Below, piece after piece: positions 47,801-60,521 of a stretch of DNA of 64,000 nt. The translations under genes and the position numbers were made by a program. The notes under the pieces were generated by a model, which saw only the letters and a list, made by a program, of their open reading frames with translations, was not told where the DNA came from and searched no databases. The stretch comes from Boesenbergia rotunda (Eukaryota; Streptophyta; Magnoliopsida; Zingiberales; Zingiberaceae), in NCBI GenBank assembly GCA_024364735.1, contig JAGFNQ010004737.1, positions 62,001 through 126,000 of the forward strand. The letters are read 5' to 3'. The first letter of the stretch is position 1, and each line of letters begins with the position of its first letter.

Positions 47801-48200
47801 ACATGAGCTAGAAACCCAGAGCATCTATTTTCTAACATCTTCCTTGCTTTCAGAGCCGACAAGAATTTTCTTGTCCTCTTCTTCGGCTCTCCGATAAATT
47901 CAAATAGAATTCCCTCCTCAGGTCGGAAGATAACCTTCCGTTTACGGCACTCGATAGAGGCGCCGTATTTGTGCAAGAAATCCATGCCCAATATCACATC
48001 ATAATCTTGCATATCAAGCACTATCAGGTCGCAGTAGAGTTCCCTATCTGCGATTCTGATCGATGCGGCAGGTAGCATTTGGGTAGAGGGCATCGCCTCA
48101 CCCGAGGGCAGTGTTGTCAGAAATTTGCAGTCTAAATCTTGCAGTGACATATCATTTCTTTTGGCATATTGCATAGAGATAAACGAATGTGTTTCCCCAT
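44872..48200 (-). pseudogene. pol: Pol of gypsy G: protease remnant, RT, RNase H, integrase, chromodomain
   Basis: Read from 48200 down to 44872 in one frame. It starts in the protease with THSFIS and has the protease end DVILGMDFL. The reverse transcriptase has APVLFVKKKDGSMRMCIDYR, FSKIDLRSGYHQ and the catalytic VFIDDFLIYS. RNase H has DMYSDASKLGLGAVLMQ and YTDHQSL. The integrase has a zinc finger (HPGSTKMYQD...CLTCQRVK) and core (SMDFISGLP, ISDRDGRFTS, HPQTDGQTERVN), a VGPYQI motif and a C-terminal chromodomain (VLWRNE...EATWE). Stops lie at 46990-46992 (a Trp codon) and at 44935-44937 (a Gln codon in the chromodomain, intact in the partial copy at 62581-62674). The natural stop is at 44872-44874. 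Confidence 0.93.
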
Positions 48201-48232
48201 TCGTTTATGTCACTCGATAGAGGCGCCGTATT
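48179..48232 (-). other. Gag deletion junction with filler DNA
   Basis: Where the protease active site and gag should continue upstream there is a perfect 11-bp inverted repeat, ATAAACGAATG (48179-48189) and CATTCGTTTAT (48198-48208). It is followed by 22 bp (48211-48232) identical to 47948-47969 in the protease region. Beyond it lies the element leader. Confidence 0.75.
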
Positions 48233-48459
48233 GGTTCACATATCTTACAATTACTTGTCATTATCTATCATACAGGTGATAAATAAGCTACATAAGAATT
48301 AACGCTACTTTCTCTTGTTATGCAAGCATAAATCATCTCTATATATATCATTACTGTACATGAAATAAAGTAAAGCGAGGTTAGGATCTCTTACTTGGAA
48401 GCGGCAGGATGAAGCTTGATGTGTGTGTGGTGGCGGGGAAACCTGCTCTGATACCAACC
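48233..48459 (-). other. Leader and primer binding site of gypsy G
   Basis: The primer site reads TGGTATCAGAGC on the minus strand (48445-48456), three bases after the end of the right LTR. It fixes the minus orientation and identifies the right LTR as the 5' LTR. The rest is untranslated leader. Confidence 0.88.
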
Positions 48460-49282
48460 TGTAACGCCCGCCCTTACATCTACTCTCGGGGCGGGGTTAT
48501 GTAGCAATTAATCATGTACTTTTTTTCCTCTATCTTCTAGCATAAAATTTAAAACAAACAATGCAAGGACTAAGTGCTAAGCATGCTTGTCTATACATGT
48601 CAAACAAATGTCATGCTTGAATCGTTAGAACATTTTTGAAAAATTTTAATCAAAAGTTATTCCATAACATGAGAGGTTCACATTTTATTTCAAACCATAA
48701 TATAATCCAATAAAATCAAGTATATGAAAACTCCAAGTATTTAATCATCATGCAATATCGATCCTAATCACTATCATTCATTGTCAAGGAGCATAACATA
48801 AGCATAAATATGTAGATATAGAAGTCTTTCTTCCCGAGCCACCACCCCACACATCTTCAGCCTCCTGCCTCTTCCTTTAGTTTAAGTGTTCCTTACCCTT
48901 GTCTGCAGCATAAGACAACACATAAACTAGTAAGCACAAATGCTTAGTAAGGATCCTGTCCTACTCGCAAAATCCATACGAAAGAACATAACATGTACAC
49001 ATAATAAATCATAAGCATGAGTTCATCAAAGCATACTAAACATCCATGTTTCTAAGCATGCAGTATCAAGTACCTTAAGCATACTCTTCACATATAATAA
49101 ATGCTTTCAATGAATGTTTTCAAAACAATTCCATAATGGTAGTACTTAAAAATACATCCATATCATATTGGGCCCTGTTGTGTACCATATATCGCGCGGA
49201 ACTATTCCGCGTTCCCTAATGAATTGGGGTAGCGAACCACCAATTAATTAGAGCAGGACCCTTCCGTCCTACCGGAGCCATG

Positions 49283-51709
49283 TGTTAGTGATATGAGAGA
49301 AGTGTCCTAAGGCAATCGCCTTATGATTGTAAACATTTATTTCAATAAATGATAATTCACTATTTGAGTATACATGCTTGTGTATTTGATTGGGATCTTA
49401 AACTCATCTACTGAATGTCCGCAATACAACTCACAGCATAAGAGAATTTGTGATGAGATCACAACTAGTGATTATCTCTAAATGCGCAAATGTGAAGTAT
49501 TGAAAATATCCCTAGTCGATGAATTAATAAATACGGACACTATCAATTCTATTGAGACTAGCATGGGTTATTCTCTAATCAGCTGATTCTCACTGGCTGG
49601 TGACATTGGGATGTCCGGAGATAAACATGGATGCTAGTTAAGGGAACTAGTTCATTGGAGTGACTAGCTGTAAGACTTCATATGGTTATCTATATAGATA
49701 TGTCACTGAAGTTCTTACTGCGGCTTAAGTGCGATGTTCCTTTGACTTGCGGTGTTCAAGTCATCTTGGTCATGGAGACTTATACTTTAACATCTTAAGC
49801 AAGCATCTCCAAGGAGGTGTGGACCCAGGATGATTGGGTATAAGCCGAAGTGCCCGAAGATGTTTGAACAGCCTACAAAGGATTCACCACTCCTTGCGAG
49901 GAGATGTATACCCAGGCCTATCGTCGGATTGTTACTCAAAACCTCTGGCCAGAGTATATCATGTTTGGAGTGCGAGTCTCTAAAATACATGAGAGTAATT
50001 AGAAATCCAAAGGACGAGAAAGACAGAACTTGGGCTAGGTGTGACGTAGTCAGCCTAGTGGGGACTGATACAAATAGACCGTGTCCTGAACCAAGTGGGT
50101 ATAAGATGGTGAAGGGAATGAGGGACGATTCATTAGAGCTACTGAAGGGTTTCAGAATAATTTCTTCTGGGGTCAAACCGTTGATCTTTCGATTAATTGG
50201 GGATCATGATGTACTACTAGGTGTCACTCATGATCGTTCTATAATTGGTTAATTATAGACGGCCAACATAAATCGAAAGCCTATTTAGTCACATGCACTA
50301 CGAGTAATCCGAGGGATTTAAAACGAGTTGAAAATTGGATTTTCCGATCAAGAGAAATAAGTCGAATCTGAGTTAATCAGAGGCGCAATGGAAGCTAAAA
50401 ATGGCTAAGTCTTTTGAAGGCTTTTTGGGCGAATTAAATGAGTTTAATTCGCGTTGGTTCGGCTCGGTTTGGGCCGGCCAAAGTGGGTGCCAACCCTCCT
50501 TGGTTGGCCGGCCACCTATTGGGAAGATAACCAATTAAATTTGGTTTAATTAATAAAGTAAATCTAGCGCGATTTGTTTTATAAATTATGGATAAATAAA
50601 TTTGTATAAAGAAATTTATATAAATAAATTTATAGAAATTTATTCTTTTTATGAAAGTTAAAATAATCCATGAATTGGTTTATTTTAATTTTACAAAATC
50701 AATTATGAATTGATTTTTTCATAATAAGAAAGTTTATAAATTTCTTATAAAATTTATTCCATAATAAAAGGAGAGATTAATTAGTTTTATTATAAAGTTA
50801 GTTATAATAAAACTTGGTTTAAACGGAATAATTCATAAGAGAATTTATAGGATAAATTTATTATGATAATTAATTAGTTTTATTATAAAGTTAGTTATAA
50901 TAAAATTCATAAGAGAATTTATAGGATAAATTTCTTATGATAACTAATTAGTTTTATTATAAAGTTAGTTATAATAAAATTTGGTTTAAACGGAATAATT
51001 CATAAGAGAATTTATAGGATAAATTTCTTATGATAACTAATTCCATTAATTCCGTTAATTCGGTTAAGAGGAGACTTGGCAAGGGAGAAGCAACTATATA
51101 AGGAACCATAGGCAAGCCTTGGATTCCTAAGATTTGGATAAACGAAATAGAGCTCTCCCTCTCTCTCTTCTCTTCTCTCCTCCTTCCCCCTCCCCTCCAT
51201 TAGGGCCGGCACCCAACCTACACCAAGGCAAGGTGTTGCCGTGAGCTTCAAGGAGAAGAAGAAACCAACCAAGAAGAAGAAGAAGCGGATTACATCTCCC
51301 TCTCTCTCGGAATTTGATTCCGTTACTTCGTTGGTTAGTTTCATTTTCTTCTCTTGATCTTCTTAGTTGTGCCTTCCGAGGATCTAGTAGTTCTCGTCGG
51401 CACAAAACTCGTGACTTTGCGAAATCATCCCGAAGAGAACTCGGCGTGGACGCGAATAGAGGCGAAGCTTCCAAGGGACGCTACGGTTGGATCTCGTCCC
51501 TTACTTCGAGTTACGCGAGGTACAAAGTAAATTAGTTTATTTTTCCACAAAGTTTTATTTTATGATTATGTCAACACACCATAAGATTGCATGCTAGATA
51601 CGAAGTTAAAATAATTTAAGAAATTATTTTATGCAAATTCTTCCGCTGCATGTAAAAATTTAAAATTTTACGAACTCGTATCCTTGTCGACATGCACCCG
51701 GTCCCAACA
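49283..51709 (+). repeat. 5' LTR of copia D
   Basis: Ends are TGTTAGTGATATGAG and GGTCCCAACA. It carries a TATA box (51095-51103), a T/C-rich leader and an AT-rich tandem array (50790-51040). Confidence 0.96.
50790..51040. repeat. AT-rich tandem repeat in D LTR
   Basis: Two to three units of about 100 bp contain TAGTTTTATTATAAAGTTAG and GAGAATTTATAGGATAAATT. The 3' LTR has the same array at 59600-59850. Confidence 0.85.
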
Positions 51710-51710
51710 G

Positions 51711-51723
51711 TGGTATCAGAGCC
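51711..51723 (+). promoter_or_regulatory. Primer binding site of copia D
   Basis: TGGTATCAGAGCC begins one base after the LTR end, for initiator tRNA-Met. Confidence 0.93.
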
Positions 51724-54531
51724 GGTTAGTGTTCGACTTAATCATATAATTATTTTGTGGAAAACTTTGTCATGATCTCAACTTCGGAAAAAATTTTCAA
51801 TTATGGAAACTTTCGAATTATAATAAATTTTAGATTTAGGAATTTCAAAGTTTGGAAATCCTCATAAAATTTCGCAAACGTTTGAAATTTTCTATTTTCT
51901 AAAATTTTATAATAATTTTGAAAACTTCCCATCTTTAGAAACTTTCCAATTTTGGAAATTTTTCTATTTTAGAAATTTTCCAATTTTGGAAATATGTTAG
52001 TTTTCTTTGTTCCGGAAACTTACAATTATTCTGAAAACCTATTTTTGAAATCTCACAATTTTGGTCACTTTCTTTTAAGAAAGTCTAGACAAATTCATGG
52101 ACAGTTAATTGACAATTAAATTTGAATTGGTTTTTTTTAAATTGACAACAAAATTCTTTATTTTGGATTGAGCCTCGGGGAGCCGTCCAATTTAAAGTTA
52201 GTTGTTGTAATTTAATTTCCCAATTTTTAATTGAAATTGTCATGTTTGATTTGGATTGAGCCTCGGGGAGCCGTCCAATTGGATTTACAACACATTACTT
52301 TTCTTTGGGTATCTGAGCCTCGGGGAGCCACCCTTAGAAAACAATTTGTTGTAATTAATTAAATCCATGAATAAAATATGTTTGAAGAGGTGATGCTCTT
52401 ACATATTGTTGTCTCTAAAATTAATTAGGAAAATGGTTTCCTATAGAGTTTCTTAAATGAGATTTTCATGAAAATAATATGTAGTTGAATTAAGGGATTT
52501 GTCTCTTAATTTAATAAGATTTGATTTAGAGAAATCAAAGTCTTGAATATATTATTTCCGAAATTAATTATGACAATTTAGGAAATTGTTTCCCAAAACA
52601 ATTCCTTTAATTAAGTATGAAATGGAATTAGGAAATCCGGTTCCTAATTCAATTAATGAAACTTGATAACTTAAGTCACATACATACTTAATTAAGGAAA
52701 TCGTTAGTCATGACATTATTCTATGTCATGAATGTGCTTAGAAAGGAAAGGATGAGACCCAAAACCCCTTACAAAATATTAAGGCCAACACCTTCCATTA
52801 ATATGGTTAGAATCGGAGTTTTGTTTCTCGTTTGGGTTGATGGACACATCCATGCCCGACTTGAACCTCAACATGTTCAAACCATGGAATTAGTTTATGA
52901 ATAATATAGTTGGAGTCAGAGGTCAATCATTAGTTTTGGTTGTTGGACACATCCAAGCCTGACTAAGCGGTTGAATGAGCTCCAACCATATTAAAACTAT
53001 TTCTTGATTAATGGGTCAGCCTTAAGCTTGGAGCATCGATTTGTTGTGCCACAGCCAAGGTCGATGCAAAGAGAGGTGCAGTTGGGTGCTATGTATAAAG
53101 TTGCATACTTGTTAATGNNNNNNNNNNNNNNNNNNNNNNNNNNNNNNNNNNNNNNNNNNNNNNNNNNNNNNNNNNNNNNNNNNNNNNNNNNNNNNNNNNN
53201 NNNNNNNNNNNNNNNNNNNNNNNNNNNNNNNNNNNNNNNNNNNNNNNNNNNNNNNNNNNNNNNNNNNNNNNNNNNNNNNNNNNNNNNNNNNNNNNNNNNN
53301 NNNNNNNNNNNNNNNNNNNNNNNNNNNNNNNNNNNNNNNNNNNNNNNNNNNNNNNNNNNNNNNNNNNNNNNNNNNNNNNNNNNNNNNNNNNNNNNNNNNN
53401 NNNNNNNNNNNNNNNNNNNNNNNNNNNNNNNNNNNNNNNNNNNNNNNNNNNNNNNNNNNNNNNNNNNNNNNNNNNNNNNNNNNNNNNNNNNNNNNNNNNN
53501 NNNNNNNNNNNNNNNNNNNNNNNNNNNNNNNNNNNNNNNNNNNNNNNNNNNNNNNNNNNNNNNNNNNNNNNNNNNNNNNNNNNNNNNNNNNNNNNNNNNN
53601 NNNNNNNNNNNNNNNNNNNNNNNNNNNNNNNNNNNNNNNNNNNNNNNNNNNNNNNNNNNNNNNNNNNNNNNNNNNNNNNNNNNNNNNNNNNNNNNNNNNN
53701 NNNNNNNNNNNNNNNNNNNNNNNNNNNNNNNNNNNNNNNNNNNNNNNNNNNNNNNNNNNNNNNNNNNNNNNNNNNNNNNNNNNNNNNNNNNNNNNNNNNN
53801 NNNNNNNNNNNNNNNNNNNNNNNNNNNNNNNNNNNNNNNNNNNNNNNNNNNNNNNNNNNNNNNNNNNNNNNNNNNNNNNNNNNNNNNNNNNNNNNNNNNN
53901 NNNNNNNNNNNNNNNNNNNNNNNNNNNNNNNNNNNNNNNNNNNNNNNNNNNNNNNNNNNNNNNNNNNNNNNNNNNNNNNNNNNNNNNNNNNNNNNNNNNN
54001 NNNNNNNNNNNNNNNNGGAGTCAGAGGTCAATCTTAGTTTTGGTTGTTGGACACATCCAAGCCTGACTAAGCGGTTGAATGAGCTCCAACCATATTAAAC
54101 TATTCTTGATTAATGGGTCAGCCTTAAGCTTGGAGCATCGATTTGTTGTGCCACAGCCAAGGTCGATGCAAAGAGAGGTGCAGTTGGGTGCTATGTATAA
54201 AGTTGCATACATGTTAATGAGTTAACAACCCAATGATTTATGCAAACATTCAATTAGTTGATAGCATAAGTGATAGTTACATATATGTGATATGTAATCG
54301 GCATAATTACCTACCTTCATAGCTAAGAAAAACTTGATGCCACAGCCATGGTTGTTCTTACCTATGGTTGGATATCAACCTATTTGGAGATGTTCCTACG
54401 ATCTCCCGAATTGATAAAAAGGGTTATTCAATTTGAAAAATAAATAGGATTTTATTAATGTATGTTGATACATTCTTTAATCATTCTTCTCACATAAGCT
54501 CAATTTGTATTTCTAGGATAATCACTCGATC
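51724..54531 (+). other. Long untranslated leader of copia D with N gap
   Basis: No credible ORF is present. It holds three copies of TGAGCCTCGGGGAGCC (about 52170, 52257, 52315), a 899-bp run of N (53118-54016), and a roughly 205-bp segment repeated on both sides of the gap (52912-53117 and 54017-54219). Its length is partly artificial. Confidence 0.8.
53118..54016. other. Assembly gap (N run)
   Basis: 899 N characters. The near-identical flanks suggest that two contig ends overlap and the gap size is not real. Confidence 0.99.
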
Positions 54532-54942
54532 ATGTCTTCTCTGAATTTGCGTTCCATTTTGGATACCAATAAACTGACTGGGCCGAACTTCATGGACTGG
54601 CTTCGAAACCTAAGGATAGTCCTTAAGGCAGAAAAGCTTGCTTATGTCCTTGAAGATCCACTTCCCAACCGTCCTCCTGAAAATGCAACTCTAGACCAGT
54701 TTCCTGAGATGCTCAACCTGTTGAAGACTGTAGAGCCTTCTGTGAAGCAGGATCAGAAGACGGTACTGTTAGTTGGTTCCTCGAAGAAAGGTTCTAAGAG
54801 GAAGGCCAAAGAACAGAATAAGGGAAAGAAGAAAAAGGCCAAAAAGACTGAAAATACTCTAAAAGACACTTGCCATCACTGTGGCAAGGAGGGTCAGTAG
54901 CGAAGAAACTGCAAGGTTTATCTTGAGTCCTTGAAGAATAAG
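54532..54942 (+). pseudogene. gag: Gag of copia D, internally deleted
   Basis: ATG 54532 begins MSSLNLRSILDTNKLTGPNF, a typical copia capsid N-terminus. After PENATL (about residue 52) the sequence jumps to a stretch (FPEMLNLLKTVEPSVK) normally found near the capsid C-terminus, so most of the capsid core is missing, inferred from the usual family length. A basic nucleocapsid follows. The zinc knuckle reads CHHCGKEGQ, then a stop (TAG 54898-54900, a likely Trp codon), then RRNC, and its usual His is Gln. The protein should not form particles. Confidence 0.85.
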
Positions 54943-57900
54943 GCATCCGATGCCTCATCCTCTTCAAGTATCTTCGTTATTGAATGTCACTCTATTTCCT
55001 CAAACACATGGGTACTTGATACTGGGTGTAGCTCACATATATGTAATGACATACAAGGGCTAAGGAATAGAAGAAGGCTCGTCAAGGGAGAAGCGAATTT
55101 GCGAGTTGGAAACAGAGCAAAGATTGCTGCTGTTGCCATCGGAACATATTTGCTAAAGCTCTCTACAGGACGTGTCTTAGAATTGGATAATTGTTATTTT
55201 GTTCCTTCGTTAATAAAGAACATTGTATCTATTTCATGTTTGAATGAAAAGGGTTATCATTTAACTTTTAGTAACAATTGTTGTTACATAACTTTAAATG
55301 GCGTTCTTTATGGGAATGGAATTTTGTGCAATGGCATCTACACGTTAGATTTATCCAGTGACGTTTTCAATATCGAAGTTAGCAATAAACGTGCTCGAAT
55401 AGATAATCGAATAGACTCCTACACTTGGCATTGTCGTCTTGGCCATGTAAGTAAGAAACGCATGACCAAATTACACCGATGTGGAATTTTGGAATCATTT
55501 GAACCCGATTCATTTGATACATGCGAATCATGCTTAAAAGGCAAGATGACTAAATTACCCTTTTCCAGAAAAGGTAATCCAGTGGGAGAATTGCTTGGTC
55601 TAATACATACTGATGTATGTGGACCAATGTCAACTCTTGCATAAGGAGGCTATAGCTATTTCATCACCTTTATCGATGATCACTCACGATTCGGGTACGT
55701 GTTCTTGATGAAACACAAATCTGAAGCCTTTGAGATATTCAAAGAGTTTAGAAATGAAGTAGAGAAACAGCTTGGCAAAAGTCTTAAAATACTTCGATCC
55801 GATCGGGGTGGTGAATACTTAAGTCAAGAGTTTCAAGATTATCTTAGGGAAAATGGGATATTATCCCAATGGACTCCGCCGTATACACCACAGCATAATG
55901 GTGTATCTGAGAGGCACAACCGAACCTTGATGGACATGGTTAGGTCAATGATGAATCATGCAACTCTTCCAAAATCCTTTTGGGGCTATGCACTTAAGAT
56001 TAGCTGTTTACTTGCTAAACAGAGTCCCAACCAAGGTAGTCTCTACTATTCCATATGAGACATGGAATAGTAAGAAACCCCACTTAACTCACCTTAAGAT
56101 ATGAGGTTGTCCTGCTTATGTGAAGCGGATTGTATCAGACAAATTGGATGCTAAGTCTGATAAATGTCTATTTATTGGATACCCTAAGGAAACGAAGGGT
56201 TACCAATTCTATCATCCCTTGCAACAAAAGGTGTTTGTTTCAAGGCATGCTGTATTTCTGGAAAAAGAATTTCTTTTACAAGAAAACAGTGGGAGTGGAA
56301 TTGAACTTGATGAAGTTCAAGAAACTCCAATAGACATTACAGAGACACCTAGTCTAGACCACAACCAATACCTCATAATGATGAGCTATCAGTTGAACCT
56401 AAAACTACACCACCTCTTCGTAGATCTGATAGGACACGCAATATTCCAGAGAGATACGGATTTCTCATAAGTGAATCGAACGACGTGTTACTCATAAGCG
56501 ATGACGAACCTATCAGTTATGAAGATGTTCTGAAAAGTTCAGAAAGGGACAAATGGCTTGAGGCCATGAAGTCGGAAAATGGATTCCATGTACGAAAACC
56601 AAGTATGGGACTTGGTTAACCCACCTGAAGGGATTAAGCCCATAGGGTGCAAGTGGGTTTTCAAGAAGAAAACCGACATGGAAGGTAATGTTGTTACCTT
56701 TAAGGCTAGATTAGTGGCAAAAGGATATCGTCAGAAGCAAGGAATTGATTATGACGAAACCTATTCGCCAGTAGCTATGCTTAAATCCATTCGGATGCTC
56801 CTAGCCATAGCAGCTCATTATGATTATGAGATATGACAAATGGATGTGAAAACAGCTTTCCTTAACGGAAACCTGCTTGAGGATGTATACATGATACAAC
56901 CTGAAGGTTTCACATCGGTTGATAAAACCAAAGTATGCAAGCTTCGACGATCCATATATGGACTGAAGCAAGCATCTAGGAGCTGGAACATCCGTTTTGA
57001 TGAGACAATCAAAAAGTTTGATTTCTCACAAAATCCAGACGAACCTTGTGTGTACAAGAAGGTTAGTGGGAGTGCAGTCGTATTCCTAGTATTATATGTC
57101 GATGACATCTTACTTATAGGAAACGATATATCAGTCTTACAGACAGTTAAAATTTGGTTGTCCAAAACTTTCTCCATGAAAGACCTGGGAGAAGCAACCT
57201 ATATCCTTGGGATTAGAATCTATAGAGATAGATCAAAACGGTTGCTTGGTCTTTCGCAGTCTACATATATAGACCGAGTGCTAAAAAGGTTTAGCATGTC
57301 GGAATCCAAGAAAGGTTACCTTCCCATCAGGCATGGGATCAACCTTTCAAAGTCTATGTGTCCGCGCACAGAAGACGAGAGGATTTGCATGAATAAGATT
57401 CCTTATGCATCCGCGATAGGATCTATCATGTATGCTATGTTATGTACAGGCCCGATGTATCGTATGCTTTGAGCGTCACAAGCAGATACCAGTCAGATCC
57501 AGGAATGGATCATTAGGCGGCTGTTAAGACAATCCTTAAGTACTTAAGAAGAACTAAGGATGTGTTCCTAATATATGGAGAAGGAGATATGGTAATACGT
57601 GGGTATACAGATGCCAGTTTCCAGACAGATAAGGATGACTCCAAATCTCAGTCTGGATACGTATTTATTTTGAATGGAGGCGCAGTAAGTTGGAAAAGTT
57701 CCAAACAAGACACCGTAGCGGATTCCACCATGGAAGCGGAATATATCGCAGCTTCGGAAGCAGCAAAGGAAGCAGTCTGGATCAAGAAGTTCGTCTCCGA
57801 ACTTGGCGTGGTTCCAACCATTGATGATGCAGTGCCGGTTTACTGCGACAACAATGGAGCTATTGCACAAGCAAAGGAACCATGGTCTCATCAGCGATCC

Positions 57901-58080
57901 AAACACGTGTTTCGCCGCTATCATCTGATCAGAGAGATTATAAGTAGGAATGACATACAAATTGAGAAAATTCCCACTGAAAGGAATTTAGCAGATCCTT
58001 TAACTAAGGCCTTGCCTCAAAATAAGTTTGAGGGTCATGTTAGAGCCTGTGGTATTGGATACCGTAGCGATTGGCATTAG
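54943..58080 (+). pseudogene. pol: Pol of copia D (PR-IN-RT-RH) with stops and frameshifts
   Basis: It continues the gag frame. The protease has WVLDTGCSSHICND (about 55009-55050). The integrase zinc finger is WHCRLGHVS...CESCLKGK (about 55426-55540). The integrase core has LIHTDVCGP, RSDRGGEY and HNGVSERHNR. The reverse transcriptase has CKWVFKKK, MDVKTAFLNG, YGLKQASRSW and YVDDILLIGND. RNase H has YTDASFQTD and MEAEYIAASEA, ending at 58080. Lesions include stops at 55642-55644 and 56834-56836 (a likely Trp codon), a frameshift near 56040, a stop near 56468 and a frameshift between about 57440 and 57560. Confidence 0.92.
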
Positions 58081-58094
58081 GCCAAGTGGGAGTT
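58081..58094 (+). promoter_or_regulatory. Polypurine tract of copia D
   Basis: GCCAAGTGGGAGTT separates the pol stop from the 3' LTR; AAGTGGGAG is the usual copia form. Confidence 0.88.
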
Positions 58095-60521
58095 TGTTAG
58101 TGATATGAGAGAAGTGTCCTAAGGCAATCGCCTTATGATTGTAAACATTTATTTCAATAAATGATAATTCACTATTTGAGTATACATGCTTGTGTATTTG
58201 ATTGGGATCTTAAACTCATCTACTGAATGTCCGCAATATAACTCACAGCATAAGAGAATTTGTGATGAGATCACAACTAGTGATTATCTCTAAATGCGCA
58301 AATGTGATGTATTGAAAATATCCCTAGTCGATGAATTGATAAATACGGACACTATCAATTCTGTTGAGACTAGCATGGGTTATTCTCTAATCAGCTGATT
58401 CTCACTGGCTGGTGACATTAGGATGTCCGGAGATAAACATGGATGCTAGTTAAGGGAACTAGTTCATTGGAGTGACTAGCTGTAAGACTTCATATGGTTA
58501 TGTATATAGATATGTCACTGAAGTTCTTACTGCGGCTTAAGTGCGATGTTCCTTTGACTTGCGGTGTTCAAGTCATCTTGGTCATGGAGACTTATACTTT
58601 AACATCTTAAGCAAGCATCTCCAAGGAGGTGTGGACCCAGGATGATTGGGTATAAGCTGAAGTGCCCGAAGATGTTTGAACAGCCTACAAAGGATTCACC
58701 ACTCCTTGCGAGGAGATGTATACCCAGGCCTATCGTCGGATTGTTACTCAAAACCTCTGGCCAGAGTATATCATGTTTGGAGTGCGAGTCTCTAAAATAC
58801 ATGAGAGTAATTAGAAATCCAAAGGACGAGAAAGACAGAACTTGGGCTAGGTGTGACGTAGTCAGCCTAGTGGGGACTGACACAAATAGACCGTGTCCTG
58901 AACCAAGTGGGTATAAGATGGTGATGGGAATGAGGGACGATTCATTAGAGCTGCTGAAGGGTTTCAGAATAATTTCTTCTGGGGTCAAACCGTTGATCTT
59001 TCGATTAATTGGGGATCATGATGTACTACTAGGTGCCACTCATGATCGTTCTATAATTGGTTAATTATAGACGGCCAACATAAATCGAAAGCCTATTTAG
59101 TCACATGCACTACGAGTAATCCGAGGGATTTAAAACGAGTTGAAAATTGGATTTTCCGATCAAGAGAAATAAGTCGAATCTGAGTTAATCAGAGGCGCAA
59201 TGGAAGCTAAAAATGGCTAAGTCTTTTGAAGGCTTTATGGGCGAATTAAATGAGTTTAATTCGCGTTGGTTCGGCTCGGTTTGGGCCGGCCAAAGTGGGT
59301 GCCAACCCTCCTTGGTTGGCCGGCCACCTATTGGGAAGATAACCAATTAATTTTGGTTTAATTAATAAAGTAAATCTAGCGCGATTTATTTTATAAATTA
59401 TAGATAAATAAATTTGTATAAAGAAATTTATATAAATAAATTTATAGAAATTTATTCTTTTTATGAAAGTTAAAATAATCCATGAATTAGTTTATTTTAA
59501 TTTTATAAAATCAATTATGAATTGATTTTTTCATAATAAGAAAGTTTATAAATTTCTTATAAAATTTATTCCATAATAAAAGGAGAGATTAATTAGTTTT
59601 ATTATAAAGTTAGTTATAATAAAACTTGGTTTAAACGGAATAATTCATAAGAGAATTTATAGGATAAATTTCTTATGATAATTAATTAGTTTTATTATAA
59701 AGTTAGTTATAATAAAATTCATAAGAGAATTTATAGGATAAATTTCTTATGATAACTAATTAGTTTTATTATAAAGTTAGTTATAATAAAATTTGGTTTA
59801 AACGGAATAATTCATAAGAGAATTTATAGGATAAATTTCTTATGATAACTAATTCCGTTAATTCCGTTAATTCGGTTAAGAGGAGACTTGGCAAGGGAGA
59901 AGCAACTATATAAGGAACCATAGGCAAGCCTTGGATTCCTAAGATTTGGATAATCGAAATAGAGCTCTCCTTCTCTCTCTTCTCTTCTCTCCTCCTTCCC
60001 CCTCCCCTCCATTAGGGCCGACGCCCAACCTACACCAAGGCAAGGTGTTGCCGTGAGCTTCAAGGAGAAGAAGAAACCAACCAAGAAGAAGAAGAAGCGG
60101 ATTACATCTCCCTCTCTCTCGGAATTCGATTCCGTTACTTCGTTGGTTAGTTTCATTTTCTTCTCTTGATCTTCTTAGTTGTGCCTTCCGAGGATCTAGT
60201 AGTTCTCGTCGGCACAAAACTCGTGACTTTGCGAAATCATCCCGAAGAGAACTTGGCGTGGACGCGAATAGAGGCGAAGCTTCCAAGGGACGCTACGGTT
60301 GGATCTCGTCCCTTACTTCGAGTTACGCGAGGTACAAAGTAAATTAGTTTACTTTTCCACAAAGTTTTATTTTATGATTATGTCAACACACCATAAGATT
60401 GCATGCTAGATACGAAGTTAAAATAATTTAGGAAATTATTTTATGCAAATTCTTCCACTGCACGTAAAAATTTAAAATTTTACGAACTCGTATCCTTGTC
60501 GACATGCACCCGGTCCCAACA
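58095..60521 (+). repeat. 3' LTR of copia D
   Basis: 2427 bp, the same length as the 5' LTR, with matching ends and TATA box (59907-59915). Confidence 0.96.

Larger units (their letters stand above)
49283..60521 (+). mobile_element. Copia D: full-length Ty1/copia element
   Basis: Two LTRs of equal length (2427 bp), a primer site, a polypurine tract and a perfect target duplication CCATG (49278-49282 and 60522-60526) define it inside the gypsy G LTR. Gag and pol are present but damaged. The LTRs differ by scattered substitutions, roughly 1-2% by eye, so this is among the younger insertions. The lineage is not SIRE-like; I could not settle it. Confidence 0.96.

Noticed and set aside
49787..50252. 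ORFs of 129 and 140 codons on opposite strands in the D LTR (repeated at 58599-59064)
   Set aside because: Both strands are open over the same LTR stretch, no protein family is recognisable, and the solo copy at 7198-7655 carries frameshifts.
51012..51474. Minus-strand ORFs of 110-115 codons in the D LTR (repeated at 59824-60286)
   Set aside because: They are antisense to the LTR leader and duplicated only because the LTR is.
52997..54098. Long open frames on both strands through 53118-54016
   Set aside because: They exist only because the N run contains no stop codons.
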